From: Tannerella sp.
GTDB taxonomy: Bacteria; Bacteroidota; Bacteroidia; Bacteroidales; Tannerellaceae
Length of the DNA: 5,343 nt
Direction: 5' to 3'
NCBI GenBank assembly: GCA_031268395.1
Contig: JAIRXI010000126.1
Location: forward strand, 1 to 5,343
Of this stretch, positions 1 to 5,240 are shown piece by piece; within the stretch, counting starts at the first letter, position 1, and each line of letters begins with the position of its first letter. A model generated the notes under the pieces. That model was not told the origin of the DNA. It saw nothing but the letters and a program-made list of their open reading frames with translations, and ran no database searches. A program made the position numbers and the translations under genes.

Positions 1-234
1 CCGAACGATCTCGGACGTGCAGATGCCGTCTGGGAACAGCCCGGCCTGACGGTGGTCGCCGAAATAAAATACCATGCCGAAAAAAAGACGGATGCCTTGC
101 TCGGCGAAGCCCTTGCTCAAATTCACGAACGTCGCTATTACAACAGATATGCCGGAAAAGTAATTCTGCTCGGCATTGCATTTTCGGGAAAAGAGGTCGG
201 TTGCCGAATGGAAGAATTGAGCGCGGAGAATTGA
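1..234 (+). CDS. PD-(D/E)XK nuclease-domain protein, C-terminal end (partial)
   Basis: The reading frame is open from base 1 to the TGA at 232-234, giving the last 77 residues of a protein that begins outside the window. Seen directly: an Asp in GRADAVW (visible residue 8), then a hydrophobic strand VVAEIKY carrying the E-x-K pair (E21, K23), then a helix GEALAQIHERRYYNRY and a final strand KVILLGIAF. This D...ExK plus EALAQI-x-xRxYxxxY arrangement is the core of the PD-(D/E)XK domain at the C-terminus of the large Bacteroidetes family of AAA-ATPase-like proteins (DUF1703-type, N-terminal AAA-ATPase-like domain PF09820). From family knowledge the missing N-terminal part would be the ATPase-like domain. 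The cellular role of the family is not established and many genomes carry numerous copies. The catalytic residues look intact. Family assignment is fairly sure; activity is inferred. Confidence 0.8.
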   Translation, partial: PNDLGRADAVWEQPGLTVVAEIKYHAEKKTDALLGEALAQIHERRYYNRYAGKVILLGIAFSGKEVGCRMEELSAEN

Positions 235-320
235 GCATAATCAGTCGTTGACGAAGTCCTTCCCCCCTAACTCTCCACTCGATCTGCGCCTGACGGCGTC
301 AGCGACCGGACGGTTCTTTC

Positions 321-350
321 ATGCCGGGAAACCGGTCTGCCCGGCATTTT
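321..350 (+). terminator. Rho-independent terminator after the nuclease gene
   Basis: ATGCCGGG (321-328) and CCCGGCAT (340-347) form a perfect 8-bp stem with an 11-nt loop, directly followed by a short T tract (347-350). It lies about 87 nt after the upstream stop codon. The stem is GC-rich but the T tract is only four bases long, so strength is uncertain. Confidence 0.55.
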
Positions 351-388
351 GTCCACGCCCGGATTCGGCAGTTACACAAAAGATATTG

Positions 389-396
389 TACCTTTG
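389..396 (+). promoter_or_regulatory. Candidate Bacteroidetes -7 box (TACCTTTG)
   Basis: TACCTTTG matches the sigma-ABfr consensus TAnnTTTG exactly and lies downstream of the nuclease terminator. No convincing -33 TTTG is seen about 20 nt upstream. If used, transcription would start near 403 and either run into the response-regulator gene or stop at the hairpin at 477-498. The identical octamer occurs in front of mrp (4064-4071). Confidence 0.4.
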
Positions 397-476
397 CGCA
401 GGTATTAATTCGCGGCGGGTACGGAACGGGATAGCCTTCCGGCGGACATCTGCGTAAGCCTCCGGTCCGGTTTCCG

Positions 477-505
477 GGAGCCGCAAACGGCCGGCTCCGT
501 TTCTT
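477..505 (+). terminator. Hairpin with weak T tract in the regulator leader
   Basis: GGAGCCG (477-483) pairs perfectly with CGGCTCC (492-498) around an 8-nt loop and is followed by GTTTCTT. It could terminate RNA started at the candidate promoter at 389-396, giving a leader RNA of about 100 nt. An alternative pairing of CTCC (460-463) with GGAG (477-480) would break this stem, so an attenuator is conceivable. The T tract is interrupted and the call is tentative. Confidence 0.3.
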
Positions 506-546
506 AACCGGATTGTAACAGCGTTGTCCCCGCGCTGTAACAGTTC
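503..546 (+). promoter_or_regulatory. Four half-sites at 11-bp spacing, Pho-box-like operator
   Basis: Units begin at 503, 514, 525 and 536: CTTAACCG, TGTAACAG, TGTCCCCG and TGTAACAG. The second and fourth are identical over 8 bp and lie exactly 22 bp apart. The unit between keeps TGT and the final G; the first keeps TAAC and the final G. Direct repeats of TGT(A/C)A or TTAACA-like half-sites at an 11-bp period are the known binding geometry of PhoB/PhoP and other OmpR-family regulators. The last full half-site ends 8 bp before the TATTTTTG box, where it can replace the -33 element. Since the next gene encodes a PhoB/OmpR-class regulator, autoregulation is the simplest inference. A different regulator of the same class could also bind. 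Confidence 0.6.
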
Positions 547-551
547 CGTTT

Positions 552-559
552 TATTTTTG
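552..559 (+). promoter_or_regulatory. -7 box (TATTTTTG) of the two-component operon
   Basis: TATTTTTG matches the Bacteroidetes consensus TAnnTTTG. The nearest upstream TTG (524-526) is 25 bp away, further than the usual 19-21 bp, so the -33 element is poor, as expected for an activator-dependent promoter with an operator in that place. Predicted transcription start is near 565, giving a 5' leader of about 75 nt before the regulator start at 641. Confidence 0.55.
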
Positions 560-581
560 CACGGAAAAAATAGATTGTGAT

Positions 582-644
582 ATGAAACATACGGAAAAAG
601 AATTGCAGTTCGGAAAAAGGTTCGATACCCTGTTGCAATCATGA
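582..644 (+). CDS. Possible 20-codon upstream ORF coupled to the response regulator
   Basis: The ATG at 582 opens a 20-codon frame (begins MKHTEKELQF, ends DTLLQS) lying entirely in the predicted leader of the operon. Its TGA (642-644) overlaps the response-regulator ATG (641-643) as ATGA, the same arrangement seen between the regulator and the kinase. I do not recognise the peptide. It is hydrophilic and charged with no signal peptide or membrane segment. Such an overlap could couple translation of the regulator to ribosomes finishing the short frame, or it could be chance. The only evidence is the position of the start and the exact overlap. Confidence 0.3.
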   Translation: MKHTEKELQFGKRFDTLLQS

Positions 645-1336
645 ATGTAAACGCTGAAAAAACGGCGAAGATCCTTGTTGTGGACGACGAACCGGTGATC
701 TGCGAAGTCCTGGAGTTCAATCTGGGCAATGAAGGCTACGGCATCACCTGCGCTCATTCGGCAGAGGAAGCGTTGAAAAAACTCTCTCCCGACCATTCGC
801 TCATCCTCCTGGACGTGATGATGGGCGGCATGTCGGGCTATAAACTGGCCGAAAGCCTGCGGCAGGGAAAGAACCGGGTGCCCATCATCTTCCTGACGGC
901 CAAGGATACGGAAAACGACATGCTGACCGGATTTTCCGTCGGCGGCGACGATTACATCTCCAAACCCTTTTCGGTCAAGGAAGTCATTGCGCGCGTAAAT
1001 GCCGTATTGCGGAGGGCGGGCACGGCCGGCGAGAAACCGGGAAGGAGGTCTGTTTTTGGCGATGTGGTCATTGATTTCGAACTGAAGGAACTGGTTGTCG
1101 GGAGCGAAAAAATCCCGCTGACTAAAACCGAATTTGAGTTGATTGTCGTACTCTCCGAACATCCCGACAGAATCTATGCACGGGACGAAATCATCGACCG
1201 CGTCTGGAAAGACACGCCTTTCATCACGGAACGGACGGTGGACGTCCATGTCACACGCATACGCAAAAAACTGGGAAACCGGGCTTCCCTGATATCCAAC
1301 CGCGCCGGTTTCGGCTACAGGTTTAATGTGTCATGA
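641..1336 (+). CDS. OmpR/PhoB-family response regulator transcription factor
   Basis: This 231-residue protein has the usual length and order of the OmpR/PhoB class. Residues 9-125 form a receiver domain: acidic pocket D15-D16 in ILVVDDEP, phosphoacceptor D58 in LILLDVMM, switch Thr86 in IIFLTAK, and conserved Lys108 in YISKPF. Residues ~137-229 form a winged-helix DNA-binding domain with the recognition helix in RTVDVHVTRIRKKLG (199-212) and the terminal wing hairpin GFGYRF. The early TKTEFELI segment is typical of PhoB/OmpR. The start at 641 leaves 8 residues before the first receiver strand, as usual, and no Shine-Dalgarno is expected in this phylum. All phosphotransfer residues are present, so it should be activated by the kinase encoded just downstream (4-nt overlap). 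The 11-bp-phased repeats upstream suggest it controls its own operon. Target genes elsewhere cannot be told from here. Not closely similar in my reading to RprY. Confidence 0.93.
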   Translation: MNVNAEKTAKILVVDDEPVICEVLEFNLGNEGYGITCAHSAEEALKKLSPDHSLILLDVMMGGMSGYKLAESLRQGKNRVPIIFLTAKDTENDMLTGFSVGGDDYISKPFSVKEVIARVNAVLRRAGTAGEKPGRRSVFGDVVIDFELKELVVGSEKIPLTKTEFELIVVLSEHPDRIYARDEIIDRVWKDTPFITERTVDVHVTRIRKKLGNRASLISNRAGFGYRFNVS

Positions 1337-3072
1337 GAATGAAGACCAGTTACCGGCAAAAAATCTTCCTGTATTTTCTCGTCATTTTCACCGTCTTTGC
1401 CGCAGGTAATTTCCTGATCGGCCAGTTGCGTGAAAGGAAACACAAAACCGAAGCGCTGGAAGAAAAACTGGACGTCTGCGCCCACATTGTCGACGCGGCC
1501 ATGGCAACACGCTCCGATCTGTCGATCCCGGACAGCCTGCTGAAAATATTCCCCGCCAGCCTCCGCCTCACCCTGATCGACCGGCAGGGACGGGTCGTCT
1601 ACGACAACGCCGTCAAGGAAACCGCCCTGATGGAGAACCATGCCGGCCGTCCCGAAATAGTGGCGGCCGCCGGGACGGGCAAAGGCAGCCACATCCGCGT
1701 TTCGGCTTCCAACGAAACGGAATACCTGTACTATGCCAAACGGTTCGACCGCTACTACGTCCGCGTGGCGCTGCCCTACGACATCATGACGCGGAATTTC
1801 CTGAAACCGGATCGCCTTTTCCTCTACTACCTGATGATACTGTTTGCCGGTATGCTGATACTCATCAACCTGGTTGCCGGGCGATTCGGGAAATCCATCA
1901 AGCAGCTCCGCGACTTCGCACTGTTCATGGAAAACAGCGAGGACGGCAAAAACCACACCCCCGCCCTCCATGCCCCCTTCCCGAATGACGAACTGGGGGA
2001 GATCGGCTCGAAAATTGCGGAGAACTACCGGCAACTGAAGCAAAGCAAAAAGGAAATTGCTCTCGAACGGGAAAAACTGTTGCAGCATGTACACAGTTCG
2101 GAAGAGGGGCTGTGTTTTTTCTCTGCCGGCCGCTCGGTCGAGTTTTACAACGGGCTGTTTGTCCAGTACCTGAACGTGATCACCGACCGGGCAAACAACG
2201 ATCCGGCCGCTGTCTTTACCGACGCCTCCTTCGGCGACATCAACGCTTTCCTGGCCCGTCGCGAACGCAAGGAAAGCTATTTTGAAACCCGGATCAGCCG
2301 GCACGGGAAAAATTTCGCGGTCAGACTCAACGTGTTCGACGACAAAAGCTTCGAAATTATCATCAACGACATCACCCGGCAGGAAAAAACCCGTCGCCTC
2401 AAGCAGGAAATGACGGGCAATATCACGCACGAACTCCGCACACCGGTCACCGGCATCCGCGGCTGCCTCGAAACCATCCTGGAACACCGGCTGGATCCGG
2501 AAAAAAAAGACTACTTCATCCGGAGCGCCTACCACCAGGTGCTGACCCTCTCGGAACTGATCCGCGACATGAGCCTGATCACCCGGATGGAAGAAGCGCC
2601 GCAGTCGTTCAGGTCGGAACAGGTACGGATTGCAGACCTGCTCAAAAACCTGAAAAAAGACCTGGAAATCCCCCTGCAGGAAAAAAACATCCGGATGGAG
2701 TGGAGCATCGCCGGAGACGTCACGGTAAAAGGCAACGGGAATCTGCTCTACTCCATTTTCAGGAACCTGACCGACAACGTGATCCGCCATGCCGGTACAG
2801 ACATTCGCATCCTTGTCGGCAAATACGGCGAAGACAAAAACTTCTATTATTTCTCCTATTCCGACAGCGGAGCAGGCATTCCCGAAGAGCATCTGAACCG
2901 CATATTCGAGCGTTTCTACCGCGTCAGCGAGGGTCGCACCAGAGACACGGGCGGTTCGGGACTGGGGCTGTCCATCGTGAAAAACGCTGTCGCCTTCCAC
3001 AGGGGCGCGATCGTCGCCAAGAACAGGAACGGGGGCGGACTGGAATTTCTGTTCAATCTGCAGCGCGGCTAA
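1333..3072 (+). CDS. PhoR-type membrane sensor histidine kinase
   Basis: The product is 579 residues. Membrane segments are seen at ~11-30 and ~162-182, enclosing an extracytoplasmic domain of about 130 residues that contains LRLTLIDRQGRVVYDN (77-92), a strand pair typical of PAS/Cache-fold sensors in PhoR-like kinases. A HAMP-like linker (~183-245) leads to a PAS-like segment (~250-350, FFSAGRSVEFYN). The dimerisation helix holds the H-box NITHELRTPVTGIRG with phosphoacceptor His366. The ATP-binding domain shows the N-box NLTDNVIRHA (N478, N482), G1 DSGAGIP (511-517), F-box IFERFYR (524-530) and G2 GGSGLGLSIVK (540-550). All catalytic boxes are intact. The ATG at 1333 overlaps the regulator's TGA as ATGA, implying translational coupling; an in-frame ATG at 1339 is a minor alternative. 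It should phosphorylate the regulator. The domain plan is PhoR-like, but the ligand is unknown and no phosphate-transport gene lies in the window. Confidence 0.92.
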   Translation: MRMKTSYRQKIFLYFLVIFTVFAAGNFLIGQLRERKHKTEALEEKLDVCAHIVDAAMATRSDLSIPDSLLKIFPASLRLTLIDRQGRVVYDNAVKETALMENHAGRPEIVAAAGTGKGSHIRVSASNETEYLYYAKRFDRYYVRVALPYDIMTRNFLKPDRLFLYYLMILFAGMLILINLVAGRFGKSIKQLRDFALFMENSEDGKNHTPALHAPFPNDELGEIGSKIAENYRQLKQSKKEIALEREKLLQHVHSSEEGLCFFSAGRSVEFYNGLFVQYLNVITDRANNDPAAVFTDASFGDINAFLARRERKESYFETRISRHGKNFAVRLNVFDDKSFEIIINDITRQEKTRRLKQEMTGNITHELRTPVTGIRGCLETILEHRLDPEKKDYFIRSAYHQVLTLSELIRDMSLITRMEEAPQSFRSEQVRIADLLKNLKKDLEIPLQEKNIRMEWSIAGDVTVKGNGNLLYSIFRNLTDNVIRHAGTDIRILVGKYGEDKNFYYFSYSDSGAGIPEEHLNRIFERFYRVSEGRTRDTGGSGLGLSIVKNAVAFHRGAIVAKNRNGGGLEFLFNLQRG

Positions 3073-3260
3073 TGTGGCACGATGAACGATGAACTCGGGA
3101 AAATCAAACCCCACTGCGGACTTCCGGAAGATATAGCGTTATCCGTAAAACCGTGTGTCTGAAAAATTCGTCACGCGTTCAGCGTATGGTATGGCATATT
3201 CCTCCGGAGAGTATGCGGCGGGACTTCACCGGCACATCCTGTAATTTATTTATCCCAAAA
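3073..3260. other. Gene-free stretch after the kinase
   Basis: No credible coding frame, promoter or clear terminator is seen here. The only structures are short perfect palindromes, CTTCCGGAAG (3121-3130) and CTCCGGAG (3202-3209), neither followed by a T tract. The 13-mer GATGAACGATGAA (3081-3093) recurs inverted at 3984-3996, on the far side of the repeat island. Confidence 0.5.
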
Positions 3261-3315
3261 TGTCCATTAGACGCTTCCCCTGTCGTGTCCGGAAGAGGCC
3301 CTGCCGGTAAAAAAC

Positions 3316-3513
3316 GGGGCTGTCTCAAAAGCCGAATTCCGTCGTCATTGCGAGGTACGAAGCAATCCCTGCGTGTATCGGCGTTTGCTTCGTACCTCGC
3401 AATGACGGTGCACGGCGCGCTATCCTGCAATTTTTTCGTCTTTTTCCCTTTTTTCCCCGGCGAAGCTGGGGTGGGTTCTACCAATGACGATTCGGGACTT
3501 TTGAGACAGCCCC
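3316..3513. mobile_element. MITE-like unit with perfect 16-bp terminal inverted repeats
   Basis: GGGGCTGTCTCAAAAG (3316-3331) and its exact reverse complement (3498-3513) bound 198 bp without coding capacity. Inside each end the similarity continues imperfectly (CCGAAT, then CGTCATTG on both sides). The termini resemble those of insertion sequences I remember from Bacteroidales genomes, possibly IS1182-like, but I cannot confirm the family. The interior holds the 23-bp perfect hairpin (3343-3407), a T-rich stretch (3430-3454) and a small hairpin CCCCGGC-GAA-GCTGGGG (3455-3471, one G-T pair). It sits inside element A, where element B keeps its own interior, so it inserted into or replaced that interior. 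No direct repeat flanks it. Confidence 0.6.
3343..3407. repeat. Perfect 23-bp inverted repeat of the CGTCATTGCGAGG class
   Basis: The 23 bases at 3343-3365 (CGTCATTGCGAGG, then TACGAAGCAA) are the exact reverse complement of 3385-3407, with a 19-nt loop. Repeats of this type (GTCATTGCGAG...GAAGCAATC) are scattered through intergenic DNA of many bacterial phyla, and their translations produce well-known spurious protein strings such as SLRGTKQS and CFVPRNDG. No protein is encoded here; the RNA would form a very stable hairpin. Confidence 0.75.
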
Positions 3514-3563
3514 ACTCTTCCGGACACGACACGAGAAGCGTCTAATCAAGTCCGCATACAGCC

Positions 3564-3582
3564 GGAAAATCCCCGATTTTCC
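3564..3582. repeat. Short perfect hairpin before the tandem array
   Basis: GGAAAATC (3564-3571) pairs with GATTTTCC (3575-3582) across a CCC loop. It lies 8 nt before the ATG of the heptad-repeat frame and is not followed by a T tract, so it is not an obvious terminator. It could act in the leader of that frame or as a repeat boundary. Confidence 0.4.
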
Positions 3583-3590
3583 CCCGAAAG

Positions 3591-3770
3591 ATGCCAAATT
3601 TCCACAGGGAGCCAGCCAATCTCCGCAGGGAGCTGGCCAATCTCCGCAGGGAGCTGGCCAATCTCCATAGGGAGCTAGCCAATCTCCATAGGGAGCTAGC
3701 CAATCTCCGCAGGGAAATTTGCCCCGTACAATCTGTTTTTTATCCTCAAAATGAGCGTTTTAAAAAATAG
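3591..3770 (+). CDS. Possible 59-residue heptad-repeat small protein
   Basis: The ATG at 3591 opens a 59-codon frame to TAG (3768-3770). After MP, six 21-bp units are read as heptads: NFHREPA, twice NLRRELA, twice NLHRELA, then NLRREIC, followed by an 18-residue tail that ends NERFKK. Leucines at positions 2 and 6 of each heptad could give a short amphipathic helix or coiled coil. Units four and five differ from the consensus by CGC to CAT (Arg to His) and CTG to CTA (silent). The same changes create TAG stops in both other forward frames, while this frame stays open. There is no recognisable promoter or known family, and the stop lies in the arm of element B. It may be a genuine microprotein or a non-coding repeat array that happens to be open. 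Function unknown. Confidence 0.3.
   Translation: MPNFHREPANLRRELANLRRELANLHRELANLHRELANLRREICPVQSVFYPQNERFKK
3597..3722. repeat. Six-unit 21-bp tandem repeat array
   Basis: Units start at 3597, 3618, 3639, 3660, 3681 and 3702 with a strict 21-bp period (consensus AATCTCCGCAGGGAGCTGGC plus C). The outer units are most divergent and the middle ones nearly identical in pairs, as in arrays that grow by slippage. Each unit contains the small dyad CTCC-GCA-GGGAG. The array is bounded by an inverted 9-mer, CAAATTTCC (3595-3603) and GGAAATTTG (3713-3721). A 21-bp period is both two helical turns and seven codons. Copy number may vary between strains. Confidence 0.85.
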
Positions 3771-3930
3771 ACGCTTCTCCTGTCGTGTCCGGAAGAAAAG
3801 ACGGCCTGCCGGCCGCAAACGGAATATCTGCCCGTCAATCCGTACCGGCCGTCCCGGGACATCGTGCGTTGCGGGCCGTTTTTTACCGGCAGGATCTCCC
3901 GGACACGACGGAGGAAGTGTCTAATGGACA
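3768..3930. mobile_element. Element B: near-palindromic inverted-repeat element
   Basis: The left arm (3768-3796, TAGACGCTTC...GTGTCCGGAAGA) is repeated in inverted, slightly diverged form on the right (3896-3925). Further in, CCTGCCGG (3805-3812) pairs exactly with CCGGCAGG (3886-3893). The outermost right end, GTCTAATGGACA, is the inverse of the outer left end of element A; over 35 bp those two ends match at 31. The roughly 75-bp interior has no coding frame but contains a perfect GTCCCGGGAC palindrome (3851-3860) and a weak terminator-like CGGCC...GGCCG followed by TTTTTT (3879-3884). B looks like the undisturbed form of the family to which A belongs. Downstream of it, 3931-4063 holds no gene. 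Confidence 0.6.
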
Positions 3931-4063
3931 TGTTGGGTTTATTTCGCATCCCTTAATGGGAAGGCGCGCATTTTGTGAAATCATTCATCGTTCATCCTTC
4001 GTGTTTTTTGTGGCGGTGCGACTTTTTTCCGGATGGCAAAACCCGTATCCGCAAACTTTGCAT

Positions 4064-4071
4064 TACCTTTG
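4064..4071 (+). promoter_or_regulatory. -7 box (TACCTTTG) of the mrp gene
   Basis: TACCTTTG fits the Bacteroidetes consensus TAnnTTTG and lies 23 bp before the mrp ATG. Transcription would start near 4077, leaving a leader of about 18 nt. No good -33 TTTG is visible 19-21 bp upstream. Its position also argues against the upstream in-frame ATG at 3975, which would precede the promoter. Confidence 0.55.
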
Positions 4072-4094
4072 TCTCCACAGAATTAGAAAGGCAA

Positions 4095-5240
4095 ATGAAT
4101 CTATATCCCAAACTTATCCTTGATGCGCTGGCCAGGGTACGCTATCCGGGCAGCGGCCGGAACTTGGTGGAGGCCGGCATGGTGGACGACAACATCCGTA
4201 TCGAAGGACATCGTGTGTCGTTTTCGCTGCTGTTCGACAGGCCGAATGATCCTTTTATCCGTTCGGTGATCAAGGCGGCAGAGACAGCCATACTGACGTA
4301 TGTCTCACCGGAGGTCGACGTCCGGGGACGCATTTCCGTGGCGAGCCGTTCGGCCGGCACACCCGTCGAGGAAGAATGCCTGTTGCCCGGAGTGAAGAAT
4401 ATCCTTGCCATTGCGTCGGGCAAGGGCGGCGTCGGGAAAAGCACGCTGGCGGCCAACCTGGCCGTGGCGCTGGCGGCCATGGGCTACCGCACGGGGCTGC
4501 TGGACGCCGACATCTTCGGGCCTTCCCAGCCAAAGATGTTTCAGATGGAAGATGCGCGTCCGTCGCTGGAGAAGCTGGGAAAACGGGAACTGATCCGGCC
4601 GGTAGAAAAATACGGCGTGAAACTGCTTTCCATCGGATTCTTTGTCGACCGCGAGGACGCAGTCCTGTGGCGGGGCGCCATGGCCGTCAACGCACTGAAA
4701 CAACTCATCGGCGAAGCCGACTGGGGTGAACTGGACTATTTCCTGATCGACCTGCCTCCCGGCACGAGCGACATCCATTTGACACTGGTGCAAACGCTGG
4801 CCATTACCGGCGCCGTGGTGGTGTGCACGCCGCAGGCTGTTGCACTGGCCGACGCCCGCAAGGCCGTCAGCATGTTTGCCGGCGAGAAGGTGCATGTCCC
4901 CATTCTCGGTCTGGTCGAAAACATGGCCTGGTTTACTCCGGCCGAATTACCCGAAAACAAATATTTCCTTTTCGGCAGGGACGGCGGCGTGCAACTGGCG
5001 AAGGAACTGAATATCCCCCTGCTGGGGCAAATACCGCTTGTGCAGGGCATCTGCGAAAGCGGAGACCGGGGAGAACCGCCCGCCCTGCATCCGGAAACGC
5101 TCACCGGTGCGGTTTTCCATGACCTGGCACGCCGCGTGATGCAGCAGACTCGTCTTCGCAACGAACAGCGCCCGCCCACACAGCGGGTTGCAACAAGCCG
5201 GAAATTTGGCGGTCGACAGCCAGGCAGTCAGCAGCAATGA
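4095..5240 (+). CDS. mrp: Mrp/ApbC-family Fe-S cluster carrier ATPase
   Basis: The 381-residue protein starts MNLYPKLILDALA, matching the start usual for Bacteroidales Mrp. The frame is open 40 codons further up, but that extension is unlike the family and lies ahead of the promoter box. Residues ~1-85 form a MIP18/DUF59-type domain. Residues ~101-350 form the SIMIBI P-loop ATPase: deviant Walker A GKGGVGKST (109-117, with signature Lys110 and Lys115), switch DADIFGPSQP (137-146) and Walker B DYFLIDLPPGTSD (214-226). Family knowledge: Mrp/ApbC/Nbp35 proteins bind a 4Fe-4S cluster at a dimer interface and deliver it to target enzymes in the cytoplasm. The CxxC pair expected after VENM is absent; the segment reads VENMAWFTPAELPENKYFLFG. 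The tail after ~355 (QRPPTQRV...GSQQQ) is polar and probably disordered. It appears to be a single-gene unit unrelated to the two-component operon. Confidence 0.93.
   Translation: MNLYPKLILDALARVRYPGSGRNLVEAGMVDDNIRIEGHRVSFSLLFDRPNDPFIRSVIKAAETAILTYVSPEVDVRGRISVASRSAGTPVEEECLLPGVKNILAIASGKGGVGKSTLAANLAVALAAMGYRTGLLDADIFGPSQPKMFQMEDARPSLEKLGKRELIRPVEKYGVKLLSIGFFVDREDAVLWRGAMAVNALKQLIGEADWGELDYFLIDLPPGTSDIHLTLVQTLAITGAVVVCTPQAVALADARKAVSMFAGEKVHVPILGLVENMAWFTPAELPENKYFLFGRDGGVQLAKELNIPLLGQIPLVQGICESGDRGEPPALHPETLTGAVFHDLARRVMQQTRLRNEQRPPTQRVATSRKFGGRQPGSQQQ

Larger units (their letters stand above)
3261..3545. mobile_element. Element A: inverted-repeat element carrying a nested insertion
   Basis: The arm at 3267-3297 (TTAGACGCTTC...GGAAGAG) and the arm at 3515-3545 are inverted copies matching at 29 of 31 positions. 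The left arm continues outward as TGTCCA and inward as CCTGCCGGTAAAAAACGG, and this whole 57-nt left part (3261-3317) is matched in inverted orientation by the right end of element B (3876-3930). The interior is occupied by a second, unrelated inverted-repeat unit (3316-3513). No transposase is encoded, so this is a non-autonomous, MITE-like or REP-like element. No target-site duplication was recognised. Family name unknown. Confidence 0.6.

Noticed and set aside
248..457. A 69-codon forward frame downstream of the nuclease gene
   Set aside because: It runs through the terminator hairpin at 321-347 and the candidate promoter at 389-396, and its composition shows no domain or codon pattern typical of the neighbours.
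1315..3114. A 599-codon antisense frame covering the entire kinase gene
   Set aside because: It lies opposite a gene with complete kinase motifs. Its openness is explained by GC-rich third positions and scarce TTA, CTA and TCA codons in the kinase. The translation shows no recognisable domain.
3455..3471. CCCCGGC-GAA-GCTGGGG hairpin as a terminator
   Set aside because: The T-rich stretch precedes the hairpin on the forward strand, and on the reverse strand it is followed by A residues, so it is not a terminator in either direction.
3153..3545. Forward 130-codon and reverse 117-codon frames (3179-3532) over element A
   Set aside because: Their translations contain SLRGTKQS, SYLAMT and CFVPRND strings, which are typical artefacts of translating the CGTCATTGCGAGG repeat. 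The frames run across transposon-like arms, so they are not genes.
3595..3722. A CRISPR array at the 21-bp repeats
   Set aside because: The repeats are directly adjacent with no unique spacers and a period of 21 bp, so this is a tandem array.
3975..4094. An N-terminal extension of Mrp by 40 residues from the ATG at 3975
   Set aside because: The extension is rich in Cys, Phe and Arg and unlike the family. The family start MNLYPK falls at 4095, and the TACCTTTG promoter box lies inside the extension.
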